From Paraliobacillus sp044383835 (lineage in GTDB: Bacteria; Bacillota; Bacilli; Bacillales; Amphibacillaceae): a stretch of 64,000 nt of DNA. The DNA lies in contig NZ_JBISEP010000013.1 of the NCBI RefSeq assembly GCF_044383835.1, positions 6,085 through 70,084 on the forward strand, read 5' to 3'. The position numbers and the translations under genes were made by a program. The notes under the pieces were generated by a model, which was given only the letters and a program-made list of their open reading frames with translations, did not search any database and was not told where the DNA came from. This document shows, one piece after another, positions 46,407 to 55,503 of the stretch (its first letter is position 1; each line of letters begins with the position of its first letter).

Positions 46407-46534
46407 AAATACACCTCTAAAAACGAATATTTTAAAATAAAGATAACATTTCATACGGTTTTTATCAAGTTAACATAGTGACTGTATCATGTTGATTGCA
46501 AATACTTCAGCTATTACGTTTTGTTATACTAAAA

Positions 46535-46565
46535 AGAGACAAATCCTTTTTAGGATTTGTCTCTT
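46535..46565 (-). terminator. sspF terminator overlapping the stop codon
   Basis: Thirteen-base perfect stem AAGAGACAAATCC (46534-46546) with GGATTTGTCTCTT (46553-46565). The 3' coding end of sspF (RDKS and stop) forms the 5' arm. Followed by TTTTAG on the minus strand. Confidence 0.8.
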
Positions 46566-46729
46566 GCTAATTGTTGTTCAGCCATTTTCACAGCGTATTT
46601 CACCATATTGCCAGCGTCTCTTGCCTTAATACCGCCCCAGCCTTCTTTTTGAACGGTGTCGTAAAAACCTAATTCTTTTGCAATCTCTTCTTTCAATCGA
46701 TCGGACATAATGCCACGACGTCTACTCAT
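46550..46729 (-). CDS. sspF: alpha/beta-type small acid-soluble spore protein SspF
   Basis: A 59-residue protein from ATG 46729: MSRRRGIMSDRLKEEIAKEL, then GFYDTVQKEGWGGIKARDAG, then NMVKYAVKMAEQQLARDKS. This is the SspF form of alpha/beta SASP, with the GWGxIxARDAGNMV motif that binds spore DNA. GGGAG lies upstream with rather long spacing. Its position between veg and the purR side agrees with B. subtilis. Confidence 0.93.
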   Translation of the reverse strand: MSRRRGIMSDRLKEEIAKELGFYDTVQKEGWGGIKARDAGNMVKYAVKMAEQQLARDKS

Positions 46730-46774
46730 AGCGGAGACCGCTCCCTTCTTGTCAAATCAATAGGCCGACAATCA

Positions 46775-46804
46775 TAGTATGCGTAAAGTAGCAAATTATA
46801 TAAC
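46775..46804 (-). promoter_or_regulatory. candidate sigma G promoter of sspF
   Basis: The minus strand has CATACTA (46781-46775), a perfect sigma G/F -10, with GGTTATA 17 bases upstream as a weaker -35. It lies 46 bases before sspF. The remaining 46805-47059 gap shows nothing further. Confidence 0.5.
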
Positions 46805-47059
46805 CAAACCGACAACATGTTTAAAAGGAATTATTTCACTTTAAAAACTTCCTATCAACCTAAACTCCCAAAAAAAGAAGAGTGCACGTTTAGCAATGTA
46901 TCGACTAAACCACAGGGGATAAAAAGCACAACCACCCACCGTGTTAAAGTTATCTTTTTATATAGAAGTAAAGGAAGTCTCACTAATTGATGAGCGTAGT
47001 AATTTTTACATTTACTCACACCAAAAATCTTTACAAATTTCTACCTAAGCAACAAAAAA

Positions 47060-47082
47060 AGCAGCAAACCTTGTTTACTGCT
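47060..47082 (-). terminator. veg terminator overlapping the stop codon
   Basis: AGCAGTAAAC pairs with GTTTGCTGCT on the minus strand (one G-U) followed by TTTTTTGTTG. The first arm includes the last veg codons. Confidence 0.75.
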
Positions 47083-47341
47083 CTCCAACCGCTATTTTAC
47101 TTCTGTCTTCAATGAAGCTTAACTCTACTGTTTCTGTCAAAATATCAGCATAGCTGTATGAGACACGCTCAAAGGCATTTTCTTCTTGATCAAGTGCAAC
47201 AATAAACACTGCAGGATACGTTTCAGCCAATGTTCCATACCGTTCAATTGTCTTTCTTCTTCCACCATTGGCAGTTAATTTTAAACGTTTTCCAATTTGG
47301 CTATCCAGACCTTGTTTAATTTCAACTAATGTTTTGGCCAA
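47075..47341 (-). CDS. veg: biofilm-associated protein Veg
   Basis: 88 residues with the conserved LTANGGRRKTIERYGTLAETYP and FERVSYSYADILTETVEL. Small beta-barrel protein; in B. subtilis it promotes biofilm formation by opposing SinR. No ATG is available at the conserved AKTL start; TTG 47341 follows GGTGGAG at four bases. Very abundant transcript, matching the tandem promoters upstream. Confidence 0.94.
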   Translation of the reverse strand: MAKTLVEIKQGLDSQIGKRLKLTANGGRRKTIERYGTLAETYPAVFIVALDQEENAFERVSYSYADILTETVELSFIEDRSKIAVGEQ

Positions 47342-47363
47342 TATACTCCACCTCACTAAAATA

Positions 47364-47433
47364 ATTATAGCACAAGCTTGTATTACCGTCAATAAAATAT
47401 TATATTATAACAAGTAATTGTTTTACTTGTCAA
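47364..47433 (-). promoter_or_regulatory. tandem sigma A promoters of veg
   Basis: P1: TTGACG (47392-47387), 17-base spacer, TATAAT (47369-47364). P2: TTGACA (47433-47428), 18-base spacer, TATAAT (47409-47404). Two near-consensus promoters 40 bases apart, as for B. subtilis veg. The stretch 47434-47770 shows no gene. Confidence 0.85.
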
Positions 47434-47770
47434 CAAAATATTTTGTAACTCCTCTATTATTTATTAGGGTTTCTCAAAAATGTGAAATTATGTACAAAAA
47501 ACAAGCTGGAACAAAACATTATTTCTTAACTGAAAGTAGAACAAATGCTATTAATATAAAAGTAAAATGATTAATGTAGAAATATACTCCCCTTGCACAG
47601 GTATAGGGCTGGATCAGTTATCCGTTGTACAAGAACGCGAAGATCTTTGCCTAACATGCATGCTTTAATAGCTCGTACGCTCTATTCAAGGATAAGAAAT
47701 GTTTCCACAGCAATACATCAAACAAAAAAACTTTTATTTTGATGAGTGTCGTATATTTCCATAACTAACT

Positions 47771-47816
47771 AGAAAGCAAACCAATATCCATATTTCAGGA
47801 TTATGGTTTGCTTTCT
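47771..47816 (-). terminator. hairpin downstream of yabG
   Basis: AGAAAGCAAACC (47771-47782) pairs perfectly with GGTTTGCTTTCT (47805-47816). No strong T-run, so it may stabilise the 3' end rather than terminate cleanly. Confidence 0.6.
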
Positions 47817-47845
47817 ATTGTTTGTAATTTAGTTTTGTCTCAGTT

Positions 47846-48712
47846 TCAATTTAAATCTTCTTTCACATATGGCATACCGGTTCGAAGCAGACCTCTTGTT
47901 TCAATTCCACCTAATCCTTTTTCACCCGTTAATGTATTTCTAAGCGCATCGTATACACTTACTTTCTCCATAAAGGATGTGTATGCAACTTTTGCGGCAA
48001 TATAAACAGGATCTAGGGCATGTATATTAATTCTTGATGGAGAGCTTGCAAAATTAGCGCCTGCTCTAATTAATGATTCAAAATGAGACTGACAAGCTCC
48101 GGCAAAAATAACTAATTGATCAACATTAGGAACAACATTTCTTGCCGCTCTCACCGTGTCAACAAAATATTTAGAATGACGATATGCTCGCAAATCACTT
48201 TTTTCCCCTTTATTACGTAAAAAAGCATCATGTCCAGTAATAACAATCATATCTGGTTGAATTTTTGTAATTAATCGATCCATTTCTTCCGGCATTTCTT
48301 TTTCATCACAATAAAGACCATGTACTTGTAAGCCCACTCGCTGATACAGTTCAATACATTTTTTTAAATACAATCGATCCCCGTCTAAGTGAAGCACACG
48401 TGCTGGTAACTGAAAATAATTTGCATCTTGATGATAGCCAGCAGTTGATTCATAATGTCTCTTTTCTTTCATCAATTGATAATCTTGACGAAACAGCCTA
48501 AAAGAGTAATCTGTTTTCTCTTTATCTTTATTTTTCCAATGCTTCATTTCCCGTTCCTGAACCTTTTTTAGATCTGTTATACCGGCATCTGCTTCTAAAC
48601 GGATATCTTCTCCATGCAGCATAGCGACATTATTAGTTATTGTACTGATTCGAAAAAGGATGTCATTGTTATAAGAATTTCTAGTAACTACATCACCAGT
48701 AACAAAGGACAT
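47846..48712 (-). CDS. yabG: sporulation-specific protease YabG
   Basis: 288 residues of peptidase family U57. Recognised by FVTGDVVTRNSYNNDILFRI (N-terminal Tudor-like part), VITGHDAFLRN, ARNVVPNVDQLVIFAGACQS and the C-terminal GLGGIETRGLLRTG. Processes coat proteins and drives transglutaminase crosslinking in the mother cell under sigma K. Located between rsmA and veg as in Bacillus. Confidence 0.94.
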   Translation of the reverse strand: MSFVTGDVVTRNSYNNDILFRISTITNNVAMLHGEDIRLEADAGITDLKKVQEREMKHWKNKDKEKTDYSFRLFRQDYQLMKEKRHYESTAGYHQDANYFQLPARVLHLDGDRLYLKKCIELYQRVGLQVHGLYCDEKEMPEEMDRLITKIQPDMIVITGHDAFLRNKGEKSDLRAYRHSKYFVDTVRAARNVVPNVDQLVIFAGACQSHFESLIRAGANFASSPSRINIHALDPVYIAAKVAYTSFMEKVSVYDALRNTLTGEKGLGGIETRGLLRTGMPYVKEDLN

Positions 48713-48789
48713 GATTCACCCACCTCATATTTACGATAGACGTTCTACCATAGATTATGGTTAGTTAAGTGAATATGTGCGCCTAATAC

Positions 48790-49656
48790 TTATAAAAATG
48801 TATTAGCCAAATCGGCAAACTCTTGAATAGATAAAGATTCACCCCGTCGTGTTCCATCAATTCCAACTCGTTTCATTCTTACTTCTATTTCTTCTTTCGA
48901 GTAGTCTTGAGAAAAATATCTAGTCAAATTATTTCTCAATGTCTTTCTTCTTTGTGCAAAAGAAGCTTGAACTAGATCAAAGAAAAAAGTTTCATCGATA
49001 ACTTCAACTAACGGTGTTTCTCTTAGCTTTAAATGTAATACAGCGGAATCCACATTAGGTTGAGGCGTAAATACTGTTTTAGGAACGTGTAGCGCTACAG
49101 ACGCCTCTGTATAATATTGCACAGCAATTGACAAAGAGCCATAACTTTTTGTATTTGGTTTTGCAGCCATACGATCAGCAACTTCTTTTTGAATCATGAC
49201 AGAAATACTAGAAATAGGTAAACGCTCCATCAATAGCTTCATTAAAATAGGGGTTGTTACATAATATGGTAAATTAGCCACTACTTTTATATCCTGTAAA
49301 TTAGAAAAATGTGCCTTCACTATCTGTTCTACATCTGCTTTTAGTATATCTTGATAAATAATAGTAACATTTGAATACTCACTTAGGGTATCTTCTAGAA
49401 TGGGGGCTAGGCGCTGATCGATTTCAAATGCGATCACTTGTTTACTATGGCTAGCTAATTGTTCTGTCAATGCTCCGATTCCGGGGCCAATTTCTATTAC
49501 AGCAGTTTTATCGCTCACACCAGCAACTTCAATAATATTCTTTAACGTATTCACATCTAAAATAAAGTTTTGCCCTAGACTTTTTTTAAATGAAAACCCA
49601 TATTTATTTAAGATCTCTTTTGTTCTAGTTGGTGTAGCAATCGCTTTAAAAGTCAT
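48790..49656 (-). CDS. rsmA: 16S rRNA dimethyladenosine transferase RsmA/KsgA
   Basis: 288 residues. SAM motif I IEIGPGIGALTEQLA near 50, catalytic NLPYYVTTPILMKLL near 125, and N-terminal KKSLGQNFILD. Dimethylates two adenines of helix 45. ATG 49656, following GGAGG, overlaps rnmV by four bases. Confidence 0.97.
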   Translation of the reverse strand: MTFKAIATPTRTKEILNKYGFSFKKSLGQNFILDVNTLKNIIEVAGVSDKTAVIEIGPGIGALTEQLASHSKQVIAFEIDQRLAPILEDTLSEYSNVTIIYQDILKADVEQIVKAHFSNLQDIKVVANLPYYVTTPILMKLLMERLPISSISVMIQKEVADRMAAKPNTKSYGSLSIAVQYYTEASVALHVPKTVFTPQPNVDSAVLHLKLRETPLVEVIDETFFFDLVQASFAQRRKTLRNNLTRYFSQDYSKEEIEVRMKRVGIDGTRRGESLSIQEFADLANTFL

Positions 49657-50210
49657 CTTTTTTCCTCCTGGAGAATAACAGCCATCTCTTCTGCTAAACA
49701 CTCTTTTGATATTTGAAACATATGCAACCTTTTTAACAATTGTTTTCCATTTGCATAACCAATCCGTAGTTGTTTTGTTAATTTTTCTCTTCGGTCTTTC
49801 GCATGAGGCCCACCAACTAAACCCAATTCAATTAAATCATCTTTTTTTATATTAACAGGTTGTATTTCTGTTAGTTCATACACTTGAGATAATGCTTCTT
49901 TTATCGTTTCGATGGTGGCATGTTCAATGCCAATTCCTTTATCTTGCTTTGCTCTTGCTTCATCCTTTGTTAAAAATGCATGCTTACACCCAGGTACCGA
50001 TTCAGAAACAATGTGGCGAATACGTTGTCCAGGATAATCAGGATCAGTAAAAATAATAATGCCTCGCTTTTCTTGTGCATGTTTAATTTGTTCCATAATT
50101 TGCTCATTGATAGCTGATCCATTTGTTTCTATTGTATCGGCCTTTACCGCTTGTTTAATTTTAGAAGTATCGTCTTTACCTTCGACTACTATGATCTCTT
50201 GTATCTGCAC
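49653..50210 (-). CDS. rnmV: ribonuclease M5
   Basis: 185 residues with a Toprim fold: EIIVVEGKDDTSKIK near 4-18 and IIIFTDPDYPGQRIRH near 55, then PGCKHAFL and GIGIEHA. Matures 5S rRNA. GTG 50210 with GGGAG eight bases before is chosen over ATG 50225 because it matches the N-terminus of homologues. Confidence 0.95.
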   Translation of the reverse strand: MQIQEIIVVEGKDDTSKIKQAVKADTIETNGSAINEQIMEQIKHAQEKRGIIIFTDPDYPGQRIRHIVSESVPGCKHAFLTKDEARAKQDKGIGIEHATIETIKEALSQVYELTEIQPVNIKKDDLIELGLVGGPHAKDRREKLTKQLRIGYANGKQLLKRLHMFQISKECLAEEMAVILQEEKR

Positions 50211-50380
50211 ACTACATTCTCCCATTCATTCAATCTGTTTACATTATAGAGTTCAACACATCACTTAGGCAAGTGCTCTCAGGTGAAAAAATCGCGACAT
50301 CATGCTCTAAGCCCGTGACTTCAAACTGTAAATAAACGACTAGCAGGTACCCACTTACTTATAATCTTTACCTTTAAAAT

Positions 50381-50415
50381 AAAAAAAGGAGGTTGTCAAA
50401 GTTGACATTCCCCCT
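50381..50415 (-). terminator. yabE terminator
   Basis: Minus strand GGGGG..GTCAA pairs with TTGAC..CTCC, followed by seven T; 26 bases past the yabE stop. Confidence 0.65.
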
Positions 50416-50440
50416 CTTACACATTTTCACATAATACGAA

Positions 50441-51640
50441 CTACTTAAGTATTCGTACTTTCACTGTTTTCCTTCCATAGCTCAACGCAGCGGCTTTTGA
50501 TGGTAAATGGACATCGATTCGATTTCCTTTAATGTTACCACCTGTATCTCTAGCTACTGCATAGCCATAGCCTTCCACATACACTTTTGTACCTAAAGGA
50601 ATTACACTAGGATCAACAGCAATCACTCCGTTAGGATTCGCTTGTAAATTATACCCTGTTGCCGTTAAACCTGATCCACTACAGGATTTACAGTTCCAAT
50701 TATAAGCTGTGGATTGCATGTACAGTGTTTTTGATGTATTACTATCTCCACGCGATACCGTATTCAACCCTGTATTTTGGATAACTTTTGTTCCAACTGC
50801 AACTACTCGATCTTTACTTTTTCTCTTCACATTTTCAGACAGTAACTTTCTATCGATTTCTTCTCCATTTTCAAGCGTAAGTTCGTATTTCTTCTCAACT
50901 AAACCTGGCTCTCCGGACTCAACTACTTGTTCAGTCCCTTTTTTTAAAGAATTATCATTTTTTTTCACTGTGGCATAATCCATCTCTTCTTCTGCCAGTT
51001 CAGTTACTTTCTCTACACGGGTAATCGTTACAGTTGTTTTATCTGTAACATCATTCTCTTTTGAAGGTTTTACACGATCCAGTTCATTCAATGTAATCGA
51101 TTGACTAGAAAGAAAATCGCCAACAGTATCTGTCGTCGTCCAAACCTCTGATTCTTTCCCTCCATCATTAAGTGTTACTTGAAATGCTTTTTCTAAGGAG
51201 ATATCCATCGCATCTTCAATCGACTTAGAAGCGTCAACGGATAACATATCATGTTCTTCAATAGTAATATCCTCATCTTTTAAGAAAGACCCTACTGTAT
51301 CTTTTGTTGTATAATAGGTCGTTGATTCTCCGTCGATAGTTAACACAACTTCCTTCGCCTTTTCATATACTATTTTCATATCATTTGTTATAAGTGCTGT
51401 TTCTTTATGTGAAAGTGCATCATGTTCTTCGACGTTTATCTCAAGTTCTTGCATTAAATCTGCAACTGTTTCTGCACGTGTTTCTACCGTTTCGGTGTCA
51501 CCATTTACAGTCACTTCGACCGCTGCCTCAGTAGCTTCATATGTAACATAAGCTACAAATGCAAATAACACCATTACTGAAACAACAGGTATTACCAATT
51601 TTTTATTCCATATTGGCAATAGCTTGGAAAGATTCCTCAT
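50441..51640 (-). CDS. yabE: YabE/RpfB-like cell wall protein (DUF348 x3, G5, 3D domain)
   Basis: 399 residues. Membrane anchor near 13-34, three DUF348 ubiquitin-like repeats (near 38-90, 95-150, 153-205; each with VADLMQEL, VGSFLKDE or VGDFLSSQ), a G5 domain near 215-290 and a C-terminal 3D lytic domain with aspartates in TATGYNLQANPNGVIAVDP (cut: GVIAVDPSVIPLGTKVYVEG) and ARDTGGNIKGNRIDVH. Likely a peptidoglycan-cleaving enzyme. In B. subtilis it is controlled by an antisense RNA. Confidence 0.92.
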   Translation of the reverse strand: MRNLSKLLPIWNKKLVIPVVSVMVLFAFVAYVTYEATEAAVEVTVNGDTETVETRAETVADLMQELEINVEEHDALSHKETALITNDMKIVYEKAKEVVLTIDGESTTYYTTKDTVGSFLKDEDITIEEHDMLSVDASKSIEDAMDISLEKAFQVTLNDGGKESEVWTTTDTVGDFLSSQSITLNELDRVKPSKENDVTDKTTVTITRVEKVTELAEEEMDYATVKKNDNSLKKGTEQVVESGEPGLVEKKYELTLENGEEIDRKLLSENVKRKSKDRVVAVGTKVIQNTGLNTVSRGDSNTSKTLYMQSTAYNWNCKSCSGSGLTATGYNLQANPNGVIAVDPSVIPLGTKVYVEGYGYAVARDTGGNIKGNRIDVHLPSKAAALSYGRKTVKVRILK

Positions 51641-51671
51641 CTTCTTTTGCCTCCTTTATACCCGTCGTTGT

Positions 51672-51700
51672 ATTATATATACAATGCAAAAGCGTGTCAA
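51672..51700 (-). promoter_or_regulatory. consensus sigma A promoter of yabE
   Basis: TTGACA (51700-51695), 17-base spacer, TATAAT (51677-51672), 32 bases upstream of the start codon. Confidence 0.8.
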
Positions 51701-51851
51701 ACGGGTGAAAGGAGCTTTGTAATGGGGATTAAGGCTTATAGATCAATGTTTAGGTAATTAAAATATCTAATTGTTTCATCTTTATTAAAAAAAGGTTACA
51801 ATTCATTTATTCCGTAACATTTCCGTAAAATAGGCAAATGATATAATTATT

Positions 51852-52619
51852 TTAAGATAAACGGAATAAGTGATGCGCATTTTTCCTTGTGGCTTCCTGT
51901 ACCTCTTCAGCGGAAATACCTCGCAATGTTGCAATTTGATCTGCAACTAGCGCAACATAAGCGGGTTCATTCCTCTTTCCACGATTAGGATGAGGAGCGA
52001 GAAATGGACAGTCTGTTTCAATTAAAAGTCTATCCAAAGGAACCATCTTAGCCACTTCTTTCGGTAATTTTGCATTTTTAAATGTTACAGGTCCACCCAA
52101 AGAAATATAGAAGTTCATATCCAGACAGGCTGGCACATATATTGGGTCATCATTATAACAATGCATTATACCACCAACTTCGCTCGCTTGCTCCTCTTGC
52201 AAAATTTTTATAATATCTTCTGTAGCTTCTCGATTATGGATGATGATTGGCATATTTACTTCGCGTGCTAATCGTATTTGTTTCCTGAACACCTCTTTTT
52301 GCACATCATGAGGTGATTTATCCCAGTGATAATCTAATCCCATTTCTCCTAATGCAACCACTTTCGGATGACTAGCTAATTCCTCTAACCATTTTAACTC
52401 TTTTTCTGTAAAGTCAATGGCGTCTACTGGATGCCACCCAACTGCTGCATAAAAGTGTTCATACGTTTCAGCAAGCTCGATCGCCTTAGGTATTGTCTCA
52501 TGGTCAAACCCAACAATCACCATATGAGTTACTCCCGCTTCTTTGGCGCGTTCAATTACTTCCTCTCGATCTTGATCAAATTGTCTCACATTTAAATGTA
52601 CATGTGTATCAAATAACAT
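51852..52619 (-). CDS. yabD: TatD family metal-dependent hydrolase YabD
   Basis: 255 residues, TIM-barrel metal-dependent hydrolase: MLFDTHVHLN at the N-terminus, GEMGLDYHWD near 92, IIHNREATEDI near 127, MHCYNDD and LIETDCPFLAPHPNRGKRNEP (cut: ETDCPFLAPHPNRGK) near 202. Probable 3'-5' deoxyribonuclease. ATG 52619 lies six bases from AGGAGG; an adjacent ATG at 52622 is also possible. 77 bases from metG. Confidence 0.94.
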   Translation of the reverse strand: MLFDTHVHLNVRQFDQDREEVIERAKEAGVTHMVIVGFDHETIPKAIELAETYEHFYAAVGWHPVDAIDFTEKELKWLEELASHPKVVALGEMGLDYHWDKSPHDVQKEVFRKQIRLAREVNMPIIIHNREATEDIIKILQEEQASEVGGIMHCYNDDPIYVPACLDMNFYISLGGPVTFKNAKLPKEVAKMVPLDRLLIETDCPFLAPHPNRGKRNEPAYVALVADQIATLRGISAEEVQEATRKNAHHLFRLS

Positions 52620-52696
52620 CATTACCCTCCTATTATTGCACTTCATATGAAAAGGAAAACGCCCATCAAATTACATCGATAAGCGTTTAACTTTTA

Positions 52697-54730
52697 TTAT
52701 TTTACAGCAGATCCATTTGGCAAATAGTCCGGAACGGTTATTAAAGATAGGTTACCTTCCGCATCTTCCCCAGAAAGAATCATACCTTGACTAATGAGCC
52801 CTCGCATTTTTCGTGGTTTAAGGTTAGCGACAATCACAACTTTTTTACCAACTAATTCCTTTGTGTTTTTATAAAATTCGGCGACCCCTGATAAAATTTG
52901 GCGATGACCATTTGTATCACCTGCATCTAATCGAAATTGAAGTAGCTTATCTGCGCCTTCCACTTTTTCACAAGATATAATTTCAGCTACCTTTAGCTCT
53001 ACTTTATCAAAATCATCATATTTAATCGTTTGATTCTTAATAGAAGACAGCTCTATGTTTTCTGGATCCCACTCAGCTTCTTCCTCTGCTGGTTTTGTTC
53101 CAGCCATTGCTTGCTTCATCGCTTCTACTTCTTCCTCTTTGTCTAATCGTGGAAAAATAGGTTCACCTTTTTTTACTACTTTTCGTCCTATCGGGAAATT
53201 TCCAAACTGCAGGTTCTCCCATATCTGATCGTGTCTATCATCTAATCCTAGCTGTTGATAAATCTTACTAGATGTATCAATAAAAATTGGTTGAAGTAAC
53301 GTAGCTACAATACGTAAACTTTCAGCTAAGTGAACCATTACACTTTCCAACTCAGCACGGTTATCCTCCTCTTTAGCTAGTAACCATGGTTGAGTTTCAT
53401 CGATGTATTTATTTGTACGTGAAATAAATCGCCATACTGCTGTTAATGCTTGACTGAACTGCATCGCATCCATTTCTGCTTCATACACACTAACTGTCTC
53501 TGCTGCTAATTCACGTAAATCATTATCGTATAGAGTCACATCTCCGTTATACGCTGGCACTTCTCCATTACAATATTTATTTATCATAGCAATGGTTCGA
53601 TTCAATAAATTACCTAGATCATTGGATAAATCAAAATTCATTCGAGAAACAAAATCTTCCGGTGTGAAAATACCATCGTTTCCAAACGGTACTTCACGCA
53701 TTAAGTAATAACGCATTGGGTCAACACCGTAACGATTGACTAAGAATTCTGGATAAATGACATTCCCTTTCGATTTAGACATTTTCCCATCTTTCATTAA
53801 TAACCAACCATGTCCATATACCTGTTTTGGAAGTGGTAAATCTAATGCCATTAACATAATTGGCCAATAGATTGTATGGAAACGAACAATTTCCTTGCCA
53901 ACCATTTGCACATCAGCTGGCCAGAATTTCTTAAATAATTCTGGTTGATGGTCAAAGCCACCTAATTCTGGATCATAACCAAGCGCAGTTATATAGTTCG
54001 TCAAAGCATCTATCCATACATAAATAACATGCTTTGGATCTGAATTAATCGGTACACCCCAGTCAAATGTTGTACGAGAAACAGCTAGATCTTCCAATCC
54101 TGGTTTAATAAAGTTATTAATCATTTCTTTCTTGCGTGACTCTGGTTGAATGAAATGTGGATGATTTTCGTAATAGTCAAGTAATCGATCTGCGTATTTA
54201 CTCATACGAAAGAAATAAGATTCTTCCTTCACCCACTCTACTTCGTGTCCACTAGGCGCAACTCCACCAATTACATTACCTGCTTCATCACGATAAACCT
54301 CGGCAAGCTGTGTTTCAGTAAAAAACTCTTCATCTGGAACAGAATACCAGCCAGCATAGTGACTCAAATAGATGTCACCTTGTTTCTTTAACTTGTCAAA
54401 AATCTTTGCTACCACTTCTTTGTGATAGCCATCAGTTGTTCGTATAAATTTATCATTTGAAATTTTCAATAATTTCCAAAGCTCTTTAATACTTTTAGCC
54501 ATTCCGTCCACATAGTCCTGTGGCGTCTGGCCTAACTCCTGTGCTTTTTTTTCAATCTTTTGTCCATGTTCATCCGTTCCTGTTAAATAAAACGTATCAT
54601 AGCCTTTTAATCTTTTGTATCGAGCAGATACGTCACAAGCAATGGTTGTATAAGCGTTACCTATATGCAATTTACCGCTTGGATAATAAATCGGTGTAGT
54701 AATATAAAATGTTTTCTTCTCTTGAGCCAT
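52697..54730 (-). CDS. metG: methionyl-tRNA synthetase
   Basis: 677 residues. Class I catalytic core with YYPSGKLHIGNAYTT (HIGH box) near residue 13-27 and GKMSKSKGN near 310, anticodon domain, then a C-terminal tRNA-binding OB domain (KVAEIISCEKVEGADKLLQF) near 580-677 that gives dimers. ATG 54730 follows GGAGG; the open frame to 54778 is not needed. B. subtilis calls it metS. Confidence 0.97.
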   Translation of the reverse strand: MAQEKKTFYITTPIYYPSGKLHIGNAYTTIACDVSARYKRLKGYDTFYLTGTDEHGQKIEKKAQELGQTPQDYVDGMAKSIKELWKLLKISNDKFIRTTDGYHKEVVAKIFDKLKKQGDIYLSHYAGWYSVPDEEFFTETQLAEVYRDEAGNVIGGVAPSGHEVEWVKEESYFFRMSKYADRLLDYYENHPHFIQPESRKKEMINNFIKPGLEDLAVSRTTFDWGVPINSDPKHVIYVWIDALTNYITALGYDPELGGFDHQPELFKKFWPADVQMVGKEIVRFHTIYWPIMLMALDLPLPKQVYGHGWLLMKDGKMSKSKGNVIYPEFLVNRYGVDPMRYYLMREVPFGNDGIFTPEDFVSRMNFDLSNDLGNLLNRTIAMINKYCNGEVPAYNGDVTLYDNDLRELAAETVSVYEAEMDAMQFSQALTAVWRFISRTNKYIDETQPWLLAKEEDNRAELESVMVHLAESLRIVATLLQPIFIDTSSKIYQQLGLDDRHDQIWENLQFGNFPIGRKVVKKGEPIFPRLDKEEEVEAMKQAMAGTKPAEEEAEWDPENIELSSIKNQTIKYDDFDKVELKVAEIISCEKVEGADKLLQFRLDAGDTNGHRQILSGVAEFYKNTKELVGKKVVIVANLKPRKMRGLISQGMILSGEDAEGNLSLITVPDYLPNGSAVK

Positions 54731-55068
54731 GAAATCTTCCTCCTGAATTATTGCTTTTTTTACATTATTGCTTATCATGTGTATATTTACACAGTATTTA
54801 TTATTTTACATCATTCATTTCCCTCTATTGTATCGGTTTTATTGTTATTTTTCCATTCCTAATAGCGTAAACTAAAATATTACTCTTGTTATTAATCAGT
54901 AAATGGATGTTTTGATTTTCCATTTCCGAAGGCACTAGCCGCTGATACAAAAACATAGGAATACTGTTCATTTTTCTTCTTCAAAGAAAATCTATTATGA
55001 ATATCGGGAGAAATATATATTTATTTTATTATTTTTCCTAAAACATTAGTTTTTTTCAAAAAAAGTAA
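54731..55068. other. divergent intergenic region between metG and abrB
   Basis: About 340 A+T-rich bases. No T-box (no specifier stem or TGGNACC-type box) is visible upstream of metG. A possible metG -10 (TACAAT) occurs near 54830 on the minus strand without a good -35. Confidence 0.4.
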
Positions 55069-55097
55069 TTGACACATATAGAAATTACTGGTATGTT
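55069..55097 (+). promoter_or_regulatory. sigma A promoter of abrB
   Basis: TTGACA (55069-55074), 17-base spacer, TATGTT (55092-55097), 60 bases before the start codon. TGTCGAA at 55110-55116, just downstream, matches the Spo0A box core, as expected for a gene repressed by Spo0A-P. Confidence 0.75.
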
Positions 55098-55157
55098 AAA
55101 TGTAGAACTTGTCGAATAATGGCAGAACCATTATTTATCTTGAGAGGAGAAAAGAAT

Positions 55158-55436
55158 ATGAAATCTACAGGTATTGTTCGTAAAGTTGATGAGTTAGGAC
55201 GCGTGGTTATTCCAATCGAACTTCGTCGTACTCTAGGAATTAACGAGAAAGACGCGTTAGAAATTTACGTTGATGATGAAAGAATTATCCTACAAAAATA
55301 TAAGCCAAGCATGACTTGTCAAGTGACTGGCGATATTTCTGATAATAACTTATCATTAGCTGACGGCAAACTAGTATTAAGCCCCGAGGGTGCAAAAGCA
55401 CTAGTTGATGAAATTAACTCACGCATGAACAAGTAA
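55158..55436 (+). CDS. abrB: transition-state regulator AbrB
   Basis: 92 residues: swapped-hairpin DNA-binding domain at 1-53 (MKSTGIVRKVDELGRVVIPI, ELRRTLGINEKDALEIYVDD) and a C-terminal multimerisation part. Represses post-exponential genes until Spo0A-P shuts it off. The only conserved-segment gene here on the plus strand, as in B. subtilis where it opposes its neighbours. GAGAGGAG precedes ATG 55158. Confidence 0.97.
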   Translation: MKSTGIVRKVDELGRVVIPIELRRTLGINEKDALEIYVDDERIILQKYKPSMTCQVTGDISDNNLSLADGKLVLSPEGAKALVDEINSRMNK

Positions 55437-55444
55437 AAGACACC

Positions 55445-55488
55445 AAAAAAGATGAAGTATCTATCAGAAAGATACTTCATCTTTTTTT
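55445..55488. terminator. bidirectional terminator between abrB and rsmI
   Basis: A 17-base stem with AAAAAAGATGAAGTATC and GATACTTCATCTTTTTTT as arms, suited to both convergent genes. Confidence 0.9.
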
Positions 55489-55503
55489 GTTAATTAAGTG
55501 ATG

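Noticed and set aside
54731..55118. T-box or SAM riboswitch upstream of metG
   Set aside because: Neither the T-box consensus nor the SAM core helices are visible; only A+T-rich DNA.
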